From positions 1 to 55,495 of the forward strand of contig CAZLSW010000013.1 of assembly GCA_964562375.1 (NCBI GenBank): a stretch of 55,495 nucleotides of DNA. Direction: 5' to 3'. Each line of letters opens with the position of its first letter. The stretch's first letter is position 1. The DNA comes from JAJPXC01 sp964562375 (GTDB lineage Bacteria > Bacteroidota > Bacteroidia > Bacteroidales > Muribaculaceae). Under the pieces are notes generated by a model, which saw nothing but the letters and a program-made list of their open reading frames with translations, was not told the origin of the DNA and searched no databases. Position numbers and translations under genes: made by a program. This document shows positions 14,620 through 22,122 of this stretch, piece after piece.

Positions 14620-16587
14620 TTATTTCACGTAAATTTTCTTGCCGCCCTGGATGTAGATTCCGGCGGGGAGGTTCTGGGCGCTGTTGACGCGGATGCCCTG
14701 GAGATTGTAGATTTCGTTGTCGGCGGCGTTGTCGCTCTCGATGGAGATTACGCTGCTGCCCTTGGCGTTGATGATGATCTTGGTGGGCTCGTTGATGGTA
14801 ACGGTATAAACGCCGTCAACGGGATCAACAGCGGTGTCATTGGCGGTAACAGCGTCGATCTGGTAGTCGCCGTTGTCCTCGATGTCAATCTGGGTGCCGG
14901 GGAGGGCGAGGAAGCCAGCCTCGGGATCAGCAAGAAGGTTAACGAGGTCGACGGTAACGGAGGGGTTAACCGTCTCAGCGCCATTGATTTCGATCTCAAC
15001 GCCGGAGGTCTCAGGCTCAGTGGTGGTTACGTATACCTTGAAGACGTCGTTGTTGGAGAAGTCGATGTTGTAGCTGCCGCCCTCGGTGTAAACAGGGCTG
15101 TAGCGCTCGTTGTTGAGGTAAGCCCAAACGCTCTTGCCGTCGGAGCCGCCATATACGCAGAAGGCGAAGGTGTTGTCCTGCTCGGCGAAGTAGTGCTTGG
15201 TGTAACCGGTAGCGAACTCAATATCGTCGCGGTTGCCGTTCTCGAAGTATCCGCCGTAGGTGGGGATATCGGTGTTGAGGTCGGCGTTGTTGATGTAGAA
15301 CACAAATACCTCGTCGCGCACGATAGCACCGGTCTTGATCACAATGTGGTCGCCCTCGGCAACGGTTACGCTGTAGTAGCCTTGGTAGTCGTTGTAGGTA
15401 GCGTCGGCATCGTTGACGGTGCAGCTCTCGATATAAGTGCCTGAGTTGGCGGCCTTGATGAACACCCAAGGAGTCTTGGAGGAGATCTGAAGCTCATTGT
15501 CGCCGTTAACAAGCGCGATAGGATCGGAGTTCTGGTTGAAGTAGTACTGCGAGGTGCCTACCCAAGCCTTAGCGTTCTCTACGTTATCGATATTGATGTA
15601 GTAGGTGAGCATCTGGTTCTTGGTGGCGGTGATGTTGATGGTGGTAGCCTTGGACAACTGGAAGCTCATGCCGTCGTAAGCGTAAGTATAGTCGCCGTTG
15701 ATGGTAATGTAAGAGGAGTTGTAGTAGTTGGGCTCGGCGATGGTGTAATTCTCGGTGTCGAAGTAGAGGCAAACGACATCACCTAACATTGCGGTGTAAC
15801 TGTCGGCCAAGAACGTCGCAGGCTCAACGCGCTCGCCAGCGACGGTGATGTACTTAACAACGCCCTCGGTGCCCTCGTTGGTGAAGGTGAACGAGAGGGT
15901 GACAGGCTCCTCGGGGAACTTGGTGGTGATATCAACGGTGCTGCCCTGGGTCATGCCATTCAAGTTGTAGGATGAGCCGGAGATAGATACTTCATCGCCA
16001 TTGTAAGTTACTTTATAGAAAGAGGAGTAGTCCTTGGCGCAGGCGTACCAGTTGGTCTCAAGATCGGGGTTGAACTTGATGGTGTTCTCGCCGTTCTGCA
16101 GCTTGGGGTAGTAGTTGTTGCAATTGAGGTTGACGTTGGATGCGTCGTCGATGTTGCAGGTGAATGTAGCGGTGCGGCTTGACTCCCAGTCGCCGGTGGT
16201 GATTTTGTACACCGTGCCGTCGTAATTGACGGTTTCGTTAAACTGGATGTTATCGCTCGCATAGTAATCGCTATATAAGGTAATATTGCTTTCCGACCCG
16301 TCGGGGAGGGTACGGGTGCAAGAAACGATGAAATACTTCGAGCTGTCCACCTGCAACCAGAGGCTGGCGTAGTTGTAATAGTCGTTGGAGTTTTTCAAAG
16401 GGATTACCGCCGTGCCTTTATTGCCGTCCCAGGTGATTGAGTAGTCACCCCAATTGAAGTAGGCCTCATCTACACGAGTGACGTCGTCAATCTCCACATA
16501 GATGGTGACGTTGTCGTCGTCGGCCTTGATTTGGAAACTGGTAAGAGCCACGAGGGCCATTACCAACAGAGAGTAGAACTTTTTCAT
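14620..16587 (-). CDS. Secreted beta-rich repeat protein with C-terminal sorting domain
   Basis: 655 residues of unknown function. Signal peptide MKKFYSLLVMALVALTSFQI, cleavage near KA/DD. The body is very rich in N, Y, T and D and has at least three loosely related units of about 100-130 residues beginning with a beta strand and IDD/IDN (VTIYVEIDDV, ATFTCNIDDASNV, TYYINIDNVENA) and closing with a strand of the type STVDITTK/TTINITATK/DHIVIKTG. The tail IYNLQGIRVNSAQNLPAGIY then IQGGKKIYVK is a T9SS type A-like sorting domain. It has its own terminator and candidate promoter, and no enzyme motif is visible. It is probably a surface-anchored or secreted structural or binding protein. Confidence 0.75.
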   Translation of the reverse strand: MKKFYSLLVMALVALTSFQIKADDDNVTIYVEIDDVTRVDEAYFNWGDYSITWDGNKGTAVIPLKNSNDYYNYASLWLQVDSSKYFIVSCTRTLPDGSESNITLYSDYYASDNIQFNETVNYDGTVYKITTGDWESSRTATFTCNIDDASNVNLNCNNYYPKLQNGENTIKFNPDLETNWYACAKDYSSFYKVTYNGDEVSISGSSYNLNGMTQGSTVDITTKFPEEPVTLSFTFTNEGTEGVVKYITVAGERVEPATFLADSYTAMLGDVVCLYFDTENYTIAEPNYYNSSYITINGDYTYAYDGMSFQLSKATTINITATKNQMLTYYINIDNVENAKAWVGTSQYYFNQNSDPIALVNGDNELQISSKTPWVFIKAANSGTYIESCTVNDADATYNDYQGYYSVTVAEGDHIVIKTGAIVRDEVFVFYINNADLNTDIPTYGGYFENGNRDDIEFATGYTKHYFAEQDNTFAFCVYGGSDGKSVWAYLNNERYSPVYTEGGSYNIDFSNNDVFKVYVTTTEPETSGVEIEINGAETVNPSVTVDLVNLLADPEAGFLALPGTQIDIEDNGDYQIDAVTANDTAVDPVDGVYTVTINEPTKIIINAKGSSVISIESDNAADNEIYNLQGIRVNSAQNLPAGIYIQGGKKIYVK

Positions 16588-16683
16588 AAATTACCGTTAA
16601 ATGTGATATAAAGTGAATTGTTGTTTTCTTTAGCGTTGATCCTTAAAGGTGGAAGCCATATAAGGTAGACATAGCTTTAATGC

Positions 16684-16692
16684 GCGAATATA
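16684..16692 (-). promoter_or_regulatory. Candidate -7 box for the 655-residue protein
   Basis: TATATTCGC on the minus strand, a near match to TAnnTTTGC, about 97 bases upstream of the ATG at 16587. Confidence 0.4.
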
Positions 16693-16807
16693 CGCCAAAA
16701 TATTCATACATTCAAGTTAATTTCTACTTATTCCCCGATTTTGTAGTCAAAACCACCGATTTTGCAATCCAAAGCCCCAAATGTAAAAGGACGTTAGCCA
16801 CGAATTT

Positions 16808-17167
16808 GCCCCGCCACCGCATGAGCTAACGCTCATGGCGGTAATGGGCTACAATAGTCGGGTTATCCAGCCTCCAGACGGCCATCGGCAAGCCGATGGG
16901 GAGTGGGATGGATAGAATCGGCTGTTAACCCACCACCGCATGAGCTGGCGCTCATGACGGTAGTGGGCTACATTAGGTGTTCGGCATGCCGAACGCCAGT
17001 AAAGGATATAGCGGGGTAGGCAACAACCGCGGTGGTGGGGTAATAGACGGTTTATCCAGCCACCAGACGGCCATCGGCAAGCAGATGGGGAGTGGGGGGG
17101 GTGGGATCGATTGTTAACCCACCACCGTCATGAGCTGGCGCTCATGACGGTAGTGGGCTACATTAGG
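16808..17167. repeat. Hairpin repeat cluster with a 118-bp direct duplication
   Basis: Copies at 16861-16977 and 17049-17167 are about 118 bp and nearly the same; a half copy lies at 16808-16857. Each contains CGGCAAGCCG or a variant and an imperfect palindrome CACCACCG-CATGAGC-TGGC-GCTCATG-ACGGTAGTGG followed by GCTACATTAG. A GTTCGGCATGCCGAAC hairpin lies between them. Same family as the cluster at 14148-14409. Confidence 0.85.
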
Positions 17168-17202
17168 AGGGTGTACCATAAACTGAATTATGATACACCC
17201 TC
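17167..17202. terminator. Hairpin between repeat cluster and endonuclease gene
   Basis: Stem GAGGGTGTA.CATAA with TTATG.TACACCCTC (one mismatch) and a 6-base loop, 18 bases beyond the endonuclease stop. It probably terminates the gene ending at 17220; there is no clean T-run. Confidence 0.6.
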
Positions 17203-17219
17203 ATTGTTGTTTTGAGGCT

Positions 17220-18893
17220 TTATTTCACTAGTACCCTGAAGGGCGCTCGCTGGCTCGGGGCCGCGATGATGTAGGCGCCATAGGGCAGCTCCAGTATATC
17301 GTAATCGTTGACAACGGGGATTACACGGATCAGACGCCCGGCCACGTCGTAAACGGCCACGTTGTAGACAGTCTGCGCGCAGCGGAACACGATGCCGCCG
17401 TCGGTCAAACGATAGCCAAGCGCGGGCTGGTCGCTCAGCACGCCGTCAACGCCGGCCTTCTCAACCATAATCACGTTAGACGCATCGGAACGGTAGTCGA
17501 GCCTTACCGACTGAACGGTGTAGCTTTCGTTGGACGAGAACTCGTCGATTACCAGATAATTATCTTCGGCCACTAGCTCCTCGGTGGTAGTTGCGCCGTT
17601 GATATAGCGCGTGCGCGTAACCACGTAGTAGTCAATCGTTTCATCCGAGGGAACTTCCCAGTTGGCTTGATAGCTGTCGTCGGTGATATTGGTGGCGGGG
17701 AGAGCCGTGATGGTCGAAAGCGTGGGCACGGGCAGGCACTCGCCGCGCAGGTCCACACCGATCGACCCCGAGAGGCCACCGTCGGTGATGAACAGCTTCG
17801 AGGTGTGCTCGCCCAGGGAGGTAGGAGTGTAAGTGATTGTGGTCCAGTAACCTTCATCCGAGTTGACGTAGGTGGTGTTGATGGTGACGTCGCTCAGGGC
17901 GAACATATCCTTGTCATAGCGCGAGATGGTCAGCTCCAGCGAGCCGGTGAGATCGGTGCCGCGGAAGTGGAGTTGCGCCGTGCCGCTCTTGCCCAGCGCT
18001 ACTTGGCCGAAATCGAGAGACATGCCTTGCGTGGGGGTGATCAGCGTAGGCTCGCCCGAGGGCTCGTCGCTGTTGTTGAGGTAAAACGCCTCACCCTTCT
18101 TGTTGCCCCAGATGTACTCGGCCAATTCGGGATAGTCGATAAACGGGTTACGGTTGTTCTGGAATTTGTACACAGCCTCGTTGCGGTCTAGCTCCTTTTG
18201 GCTCACGGGGTCGGCGCGGTGCCACTGCAGCAACAGCGTCTGGGCCCACGCGGCGAGGGTGGGGTAGGCGTTTTGTTGAAGCATCCACGAGTAGTTGCTG
18301 GCCCACGTGAGGTTGCTGTAGCAGGTTACGAAGTAGAAATATGTACGCGCGAAGTCGCCCTTGTACTCGTCGGCCGGCTCAAACACCTTGGTGGCGCCAC
18401 CCGACGATGACGAGGGTGTGCCCACCTTTGAGATGCCGTTGTCGAATGTCGCATTGCCCACCACGCCCAGCGGATAGTTGCTCTTGGCCTGGTTGGCCGC
18501 GGCCTCGGCCGGGTAGAGGTGGTTAAGGTCGGTGTACGCGGGGGTATTGGTGCCACCGCCCCACCAGCTTTTGGGGAACGAGTGCTCGCGGTTCAAGCCC
18601 GAGAATGTGTTGGTGTACAACGGGATGTCGCTATACATGTCCCACCAGCGTGCGTAGCCGCTTGAGTTGGTCTCATTGGGGTACACGTCGGTGGTCTTGA
18701 AGTACTGCGGAAGGTTGGAGTAGGACGACACCTCCGTATGGTTGTAGATGATCGACTTCAGAGCCGCTTTCAGGTCGGCGTCCGTCTTGCCGTCGATGCT
18801 CTTGTAATAGCCCGCGGGGATGCTGGCCGACAGCTCCACGGCCGCCGCCAAGGCTAGGGCTAAGAATGTGGTTAGGCGTAAACGTTTTGTCAT
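17220..18893 (-). CDS. Secreted endonuclease I family nuclease with C-terminal sorting domain
   Basis: 557 residues. After signal peptide MTKRLRLTTFLALALAAAVE comes an endonuclease I (PF04231-type) domain: AGYYKSIDGKTDADLKAAL, the metal-binding/catalytic GLNREHSFPKSWW, DLNHLYPAEAAANQAKSNYP, and the closing QNNRNPFIDYPELAEYIWG. Enzymes of this family cut DNA and RNA non-specifically. Then follow an Ig-like region (TLSLDFGQVALGKSGTAQLH), a fibronectin III-like domain and a T9SS type A-like tail (AVYDVAGRLIRVIPV, ending FRVLVK). It lies 37 bases after the TPR gene and may be co-transcribed with it. A role in nutrient scavenging from, or degradation of, extracellular DNA is inferred. Confidence 0.9.
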   Translation of the reverse strand: MTKRLRLTTFLALALAAAVELSASIPAGYYKSIDGKTDADLKAALKSIIYNHTEVSSYSNLPQYFKTTDVYPNETNSSGYARWWDMYSDIPLYTNTFSGLNREHSFPKSWWGGGTNTPAYTDLNHLYPAEAAANQAKSNYPLGVVGNATFDNGISKVGTPSSSSGGATKVFEPADEYKGDFARTYFYFVTCYSNLTWASNYSWMLQQNAYPTLAAWAQTLLLQWHRADPVSQKELDRNEAVYKFQNNRNPFIDYPELAEYIWGNKKGEAFYLNNSDEPSGEPTLITPTQGMSLDFGQVALGKSGTAQLHFRGTDLTGSLELTISRYDKDMFALSDVTINTTYVNSDEGYWTTITYTPTSLGEHTSKLFITDGGLSGSIGVDLRGECLPVPTLSTITALPATNITDDSYQANWEVPSDETIDYYVVTRTRYINGATTTEELVAEDNYLVIDEFSSNESYTVQSVRLDYRSDASNVIMVEKAGVDGVLSDQPALGYRLTDGGIVFRCAQTVYNVAVYDVAGRLIRVIPVVNDYDILELPYGAYIIAAPSQRAPFRVLVK

Positions 18894-18930
18894 GCTATAA
18901 GGTATTTCTTTGTAGGATAGATAGTTGAAT

Positions 18931-19686
18931 TCACTTTTTGAGACCTTCGAGGCGCTCCATCATTTGCGCCACATAGGGCGTGGGGTGGAGTTGCTGGGCT
19001 TGGTCGAAAGCATTGAGAGCCTCGGCGCGGCACTCGCCGCAACCCGCGTTTCTCTCCCATTGCATATAATTGTAGTTGCCCACCTCCAGCAACGCGTCGT
19101 AATTCACAGGGTCAATCTCGAGGATGCGCTTCCACGTGGCCAGCGCCTCCTCCCAGTGGCCAAGACCAGCCTGTCCTTGGGCCAGCGAGGCGAGGTAACC
19201 CACGTCGTCGGGCATACCCTTGAGCATTATCTTGGCGTATTCGACCGTGCGCTCAGGATTGCGACGGAAGGAGTAGTAAGCCATCAACCGCTGGTCGACC
19301 GTGCGTGTCATCCAGGAGTCCTCGCCCTTCACCATCAGCAAGAAGTCCTCGTAGAGGTGGGTCTTGCCCAGGGAAAATGACACCTGCTCAACCGAATTGA
19401 ACAATGAGTCGAACGGCACATAATTGAGCGTAGCCTCGCGCATCAGTCGCAACTGATTCTCGCTGTCGCTGCGCATCCCGGCCACCACAATCGCGTGGCC
19501 GTAGGTGGCCGTCACCTTTGGCTCACGGTCGAGCATCAGGTCGTACATCGCTGCCGCCGAGGCCCACTCCCGTTGCTCGAAGAATCGCTCAGCCTTGGTT
19601 TTCAGCTCGTTATACGATGTCGTGGCCGCCGCGACCCACGCCACGCCAGCCATCACCATCGCCAATATCATTACAATCCTTCTCAT
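18931..19686 (-). CDS. Exported TPR-repeat protein
   Basis: 251 residues from MRRIVMILAMVMAGVAWVAA, a signal peptide; the ATG at 19704 would place charged residues before it. Several tetratricopeptide-like helical repeats are visible, for example KTKAERFFEQREWASAAAMY, AQGQAGLGHWEEALATWKRI and DYDALLEVGNYNYMQWERNA-type segments. Two cysteines (CGEC) near the C terminus could bind metal or form a disulphide. Such proteins usually scaffold periplasmic assemblies. It precedes the endonuclease gene by 37 bases. The specific partner is unknown. Confidence 0.75.
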   Translation of the reverse strand: MRRIVMILAMVMAGVAWVAAATTSYNELKTKAERFFEQREWASAAAMYDLMLDREPKVTATYGHAIVVAGMRSDSENQLRLMREATLNYVPFDSLFNSVEQVSFSLGKTHLYEDFLLMVKGEDSWMTRTVDQRLMAYYSFRRNPERTVEYAKIMLKGMPDDVGYLASLAQGQAGLGHWEEALATWKRILEIDPVNYDALLEVGNYNYMQWERNAGCGECRAEALNAFDQAQQLHPTPYVAQMMERLEGLKK

Positions 19687-19733
19687 AAATTTTAAAACGC
19701 TCAATCCCGTCGGTTTGGTTCATTTAGCATAGG

Positions 19734-20180
19734 TTAATCACCGTAACCCATACCCAGTTCCCAATGTTCTTGGATTGAAAACTCATAATCCTCGTTTTCG
19801 AGCCCAAATTCATCCACAATGATATCGATAGCCTCGGGATGCTCGTTAATCCAACTCCCCACGCAAACAAAAAATTTTTGAGTCTTGGGATTATAGAACA
19901 CCCTCCCTCGAGGTCGATCTTTATAGTCGCCAATGAATGGTCCGGTTCCTGTGGTGAACTTCTGCTTATTGTATTCTTTTTTCCATAAGTTTTTGTGCAA
20001 CAGAGAGCATGAGACCAGGCCTCCTCCACAATTAGCTTGTTTACCCTGTGGAGATTCCTTGTGGACACCATACAGGGTGTTAAGGGCTCCATTGTACCAG
20101 AATATACCAACTTGGCCTTGATGTATCTCAAGGCTTTTCTCCATAAAATTCAATGCGTCCTGATATTCTTCTGAGCTCAT
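19734..20180 (-). CDS. Hypothetical protein, 148 residues
   Basis: Cytoplasmic protein without signal peptide or membrane segment. Not assigned to a named family. Visible features are an acidic helical start (MSSEEYQDALNFMEKSLEIH), a central basic stretch (LLHKNLWKKEYNKQKF), the pattern PRGRVFYNPKTQKFFVCVGS with WINEHPEAIDIIVDEFGL, and an acidic end (EHWELGMGYGD). The PRGRV..VCVG.WI.EHPE pattern looks conserved-family-like. Base composition is noticeably more AT-rich than neighbours, compatible with transfer. A good promoter box lies 22 bases upstream. An overlapping frame encodes 135 residues but lacks these patterns. Confidence 0.7.
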   Translation of the reverse strand: MSSEEYQDALNFMEKSLEIHQGQVGIFWYNGALNTLYGVHKESPQGKQANCGGGLVSCSLLHKNLWKKEYNKQKFTTGTGPFIGDYKDRPRGRVFYNPKTQKFFVCVGSWINEHPEAIDIIVDEFGLENEDYEFSIQEHWELGMGYGD

Positions 20181-20201
20181 ATTCTTATAACAACTGAAAA
20201 C

Positions 20202-20210
20202 GCAAATTTA
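20202..20210 (-). promoter_or_regulatory. Candidate promoter for the 148-residue protein
   Basis: TAAATTTGC on the minus strand, a perfect -7 match, with a TTTG about 18 bases further upstream; 21 bases ahead of the ATG at 20180. Confidence 0.65.
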
Positions 20211-20450
20211 CAAAAACTTCCAAGAATACAAAAATTGCCACATGAATTTCCAGCATTTCCAGCATATTCACCCTGGCGGTCGTGTGCCCCCCGGGTTACC
20301 GCGGGGGAAAAGGTAAGCCTGTTATTACATCCATCATCCCTCCTAAGAAAAGATGCTTTTTGCCACCCTCGGCGCCTCCGTTAACGTTGCCACTGCTTTC
20401 GTGTCTTTTCGTGCCCTTTTGTGGTTAAAGTGATTTCTTAGCGGTGGGAT
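20211..20450. other. Intergenic stretch between divergent genes
   Basis: Holds only short repeats (TTTCCAGCATTTCCAGCATA) and a GC-rich patch CCCCCCGGGTTACCGCGGGGG near 20287. No gene or strong hairpin was recognised. Confidence 0.5.
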
Positions 20451-20483
20451 TTTGCCTCAAAGCGATTTTTTGTTTAAATTTGC
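20451..20483 (+). promoter_or_regulatory. Promoter of the trpB-like gene
   Basis: TTTG at 20451-20454 (-33) and TAAATTTGC at 20475-20483 (-7) with a 20-base spacer, a close match to the Bacteroidetes promoter. The ATG follows at 20513. Confidence 0.75.
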
Positions 20484-20512
20484 ATCCAAAATACCAATTT
20501 TATGCGATAATC

Positions 20513-21871
20513 ATGAAAAATCAAAAGAAATTCATCCTTTCCGATGACCAGGTGCCTACTCAATGGTACAACATCCAGGCCGATATGCCCAACAAGCCTC
20601 TGCCTATCCTCAACCCCGCCACGCGCCAGCCCCTCACCGTCGACGAGATGAGCCACATCTTCGCCCGCGAGTGCTGCGTCCAAGAGCTTGACCAAGAGCA
20701 TCGTTGGATCGACATCCCCGAGGAGGTGCTCGAAAAATACCGTTTCTACCGCTCAACCCCCCTGGTGCGAGCCTACGAGCTGGAAGAAGCTCTCGGCACC
20801 ACGGCCCACATATATTTCAAAAACGAGAGTACCAATCCCCTCGGCTCCCACAAAATCAACTCAGCCCTGCCTCAGTGCTACTATTGCCGCGAGGAGGGCA
20901 CAACCAACGTCACCACCGAGACCGGCGCCGGACAGTGGGGCGCCGCTCTGAGCTACGCCGCCAAGATTTTCGGATTGGACGCCGCCGTGTTCCAGGTAAG
21001 GATCTCGATGTCGCAAAAGCCTTACCGCTCGTCGATTATGCGCACATTCGGGGCTGTCGTCACCGGCTCGCCCTCGATGTCGACCCGCGCCGGCAAGGAC
21101 ATCCTCACCGTTGACCCGCAGCACCCCGGTTCGCTCGGCACCGCTATTTCCGAGGCTGTCGAACTGGCCACGCAAACCCCCAACTGCAAGTACACCCTCG
21201 GCTCGGTGCTCAACCACGTGTCGCTCCACCAAACGGTAATCGGCCTCGAGGCCGAGAAGCAGATGGAGATGGCTGGCGAATACCCCGACGTGGTGATCGG
21301 TTGCTTCGGTGGCGGCTCCAACTTCTCGGGTATCGCCTTCCCCTTCATGCGCCACACCTTCTCGGGCGAGCACCCCGACACCCGTTTCATCGCCGCCGAG
21401 CCCGACAGCTGCCCCAAATTGACCCGCGGCGTATTCCACTACGACTTCGGCGACGAGGCCGGCTTGACACCGCTGCTGCCCATGTTCACCCTCGGTCACT
21501 CCTTCAAGCCCGCCAACATCCACGCCGGCGGATTGCGCTACCACGGCGCCGGCACCATCGTGTCACAACTGTTGAAGGACGGCTACATGACTGGTGTTGA
21601 CATCCCCCAATTGGAATCGTTCGAGGCTGGAATGTTGTTCGCCCGCACCGAGGGCATCATCCCCGCTCCAGAAAGTTGCCACGCCATCGCCGCCGCTATC
21701 CGCGAGGCCAACGACGCCACCGCTAAGGGCGACGAACGCGTAATCCTGTTCAACCTCTCGGGCCATGGCCTCATCGACATGACCGCCTACGAGCAATACA
21801 TCAACGGCGACCTCCAAAACTACTCCCTCTCCACCGACACCATCGCCGCCAACACCCACGACCTCCCCTAA
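20513..21871 (+). CDS. trpB: TrpB2-type tryptophan synthase beta chain (TrpB-like PLP enzyme)
   Basis: 452 residues from MKNQKKFILSDDQVPTQWYN. Condenses indole with serine to make tryptophan, using pyridoxal phosphate. The PLP lysine is in NPLGSHKINSA; CFGGGSNFSGI is the phosphate-binding glycine loop; ETGAGQWGAAL is the substrate loop. The long N-terminal extension and sequence style (VEL..TPLVRAYELEEALGT) mark the TrpB2/long type, which often works without TrpA; no trpA is nearby. The ATG at 20513 is preferred over 20444, which lies upstream of the promoter box. The TAA stop overlaps the first bases of REP cluster 2. Confidence 0.93.
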   Translation: MKNQKKFILSDDQVPTQWYNIQADMPNKPLPILNPATRQPLTVDEMSHIFARECCVQELDQEHRWIDIPEEVLEKYRFYRSTPLVRAYELEEALGTTAHIYFKNESTNPLGSHKINSALPQCYYCREEGTTNVTTETGAGQWGAALSYAAKIFGLDAAVFQVRISMSQKPYRSSIMRTFGAVVTGSPSMSTRAGKDILTVDPQHPGSLGTAISEAVELATQTPNCKYTLGSVLNHVSLHQTVIGLEAEKQMEMAGEYPDVVIGCFGGGSNFSGIAFPFMRHTFSGEHPDTRFIAAEPDSCPKLTRGVFHYDFGDEAGLTPLLPMFTLGHSFKPANIHAGGLRYHGAGTIVSQLLKDGYMTGVDIPQLESFEAGMLFARTEGIIPAPESCHAIAAAIREANDATAKGDERVILFNLSGHGLIDMTAYEQYINGDLQNYSLSTDTIAANTHDLP

Positions 21872-22039
21872 GTAGGATGTCGGGCCGTGTCGGCCCGACA
21901 GATTTAGGCAGGAAGTCGGGCCGGGCCGGGCCGACAGAATTAGGCAGGAAGTCGGGCCGTGTCGGCCCGACAGGTCTAGGCAGGAAGTCGGGCCGTGTCG
22001 GCCCGACTGTCCCGCCGACACGGCGGGACTTCCTACTTT
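21872..22039. repeat. REP cluster 2
   Basis: Four A-type hairpins in the same direction with heads AGTAGGATGTC or AGGCAGGAAGTC and stem GTCGGGCCG/CGGCCCGAC (loop TGT, one copy GGC), followed by one inverted B-type hairpin (CCCGCCG-ACA-CGGCGGG, ending ACTTCCTACTT). The cluster starts at the trpB stop codon. Confidence 0.9.
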
Positions 22040-22073
22040 AAATGGGGCCACGATTCGCATCGCGGCCCCATTT
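22040..22073. terminator. Bidirectional terminator between convergent genes
   Basis: 15-bp stem with one mismatch (AAATGGGGCC.CGAT / ATCG.GGCCCCATTT) and loop TCGC, flanked by A-tract on one side and T-tract on the other. Serves trpB and the minus-strand gene ending at 22123. Confidence 0.8.
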
Positions 22074-22122
22074 CAGGTTTAAAATTACCTACTCTTAAGT
22101 CTTCTACTTACTCATACATTAC

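Noticed and set aside
19724..20131. 135-codon frame overlapping the 148-residue hypothetical gene on the same strand
   Set aside because: The other frame has better amino-acid composition, a conserved-looking pattern and a well-placed promoter.
20280..20310. Terminator hairpin upstream of the trpB-like gene
   Set aside because: The GC-rich symmetry CCCCCGG..CCGCGGGGG is imperfect, lacks a T-run and lies between divergent genes where no transcript needs to end.
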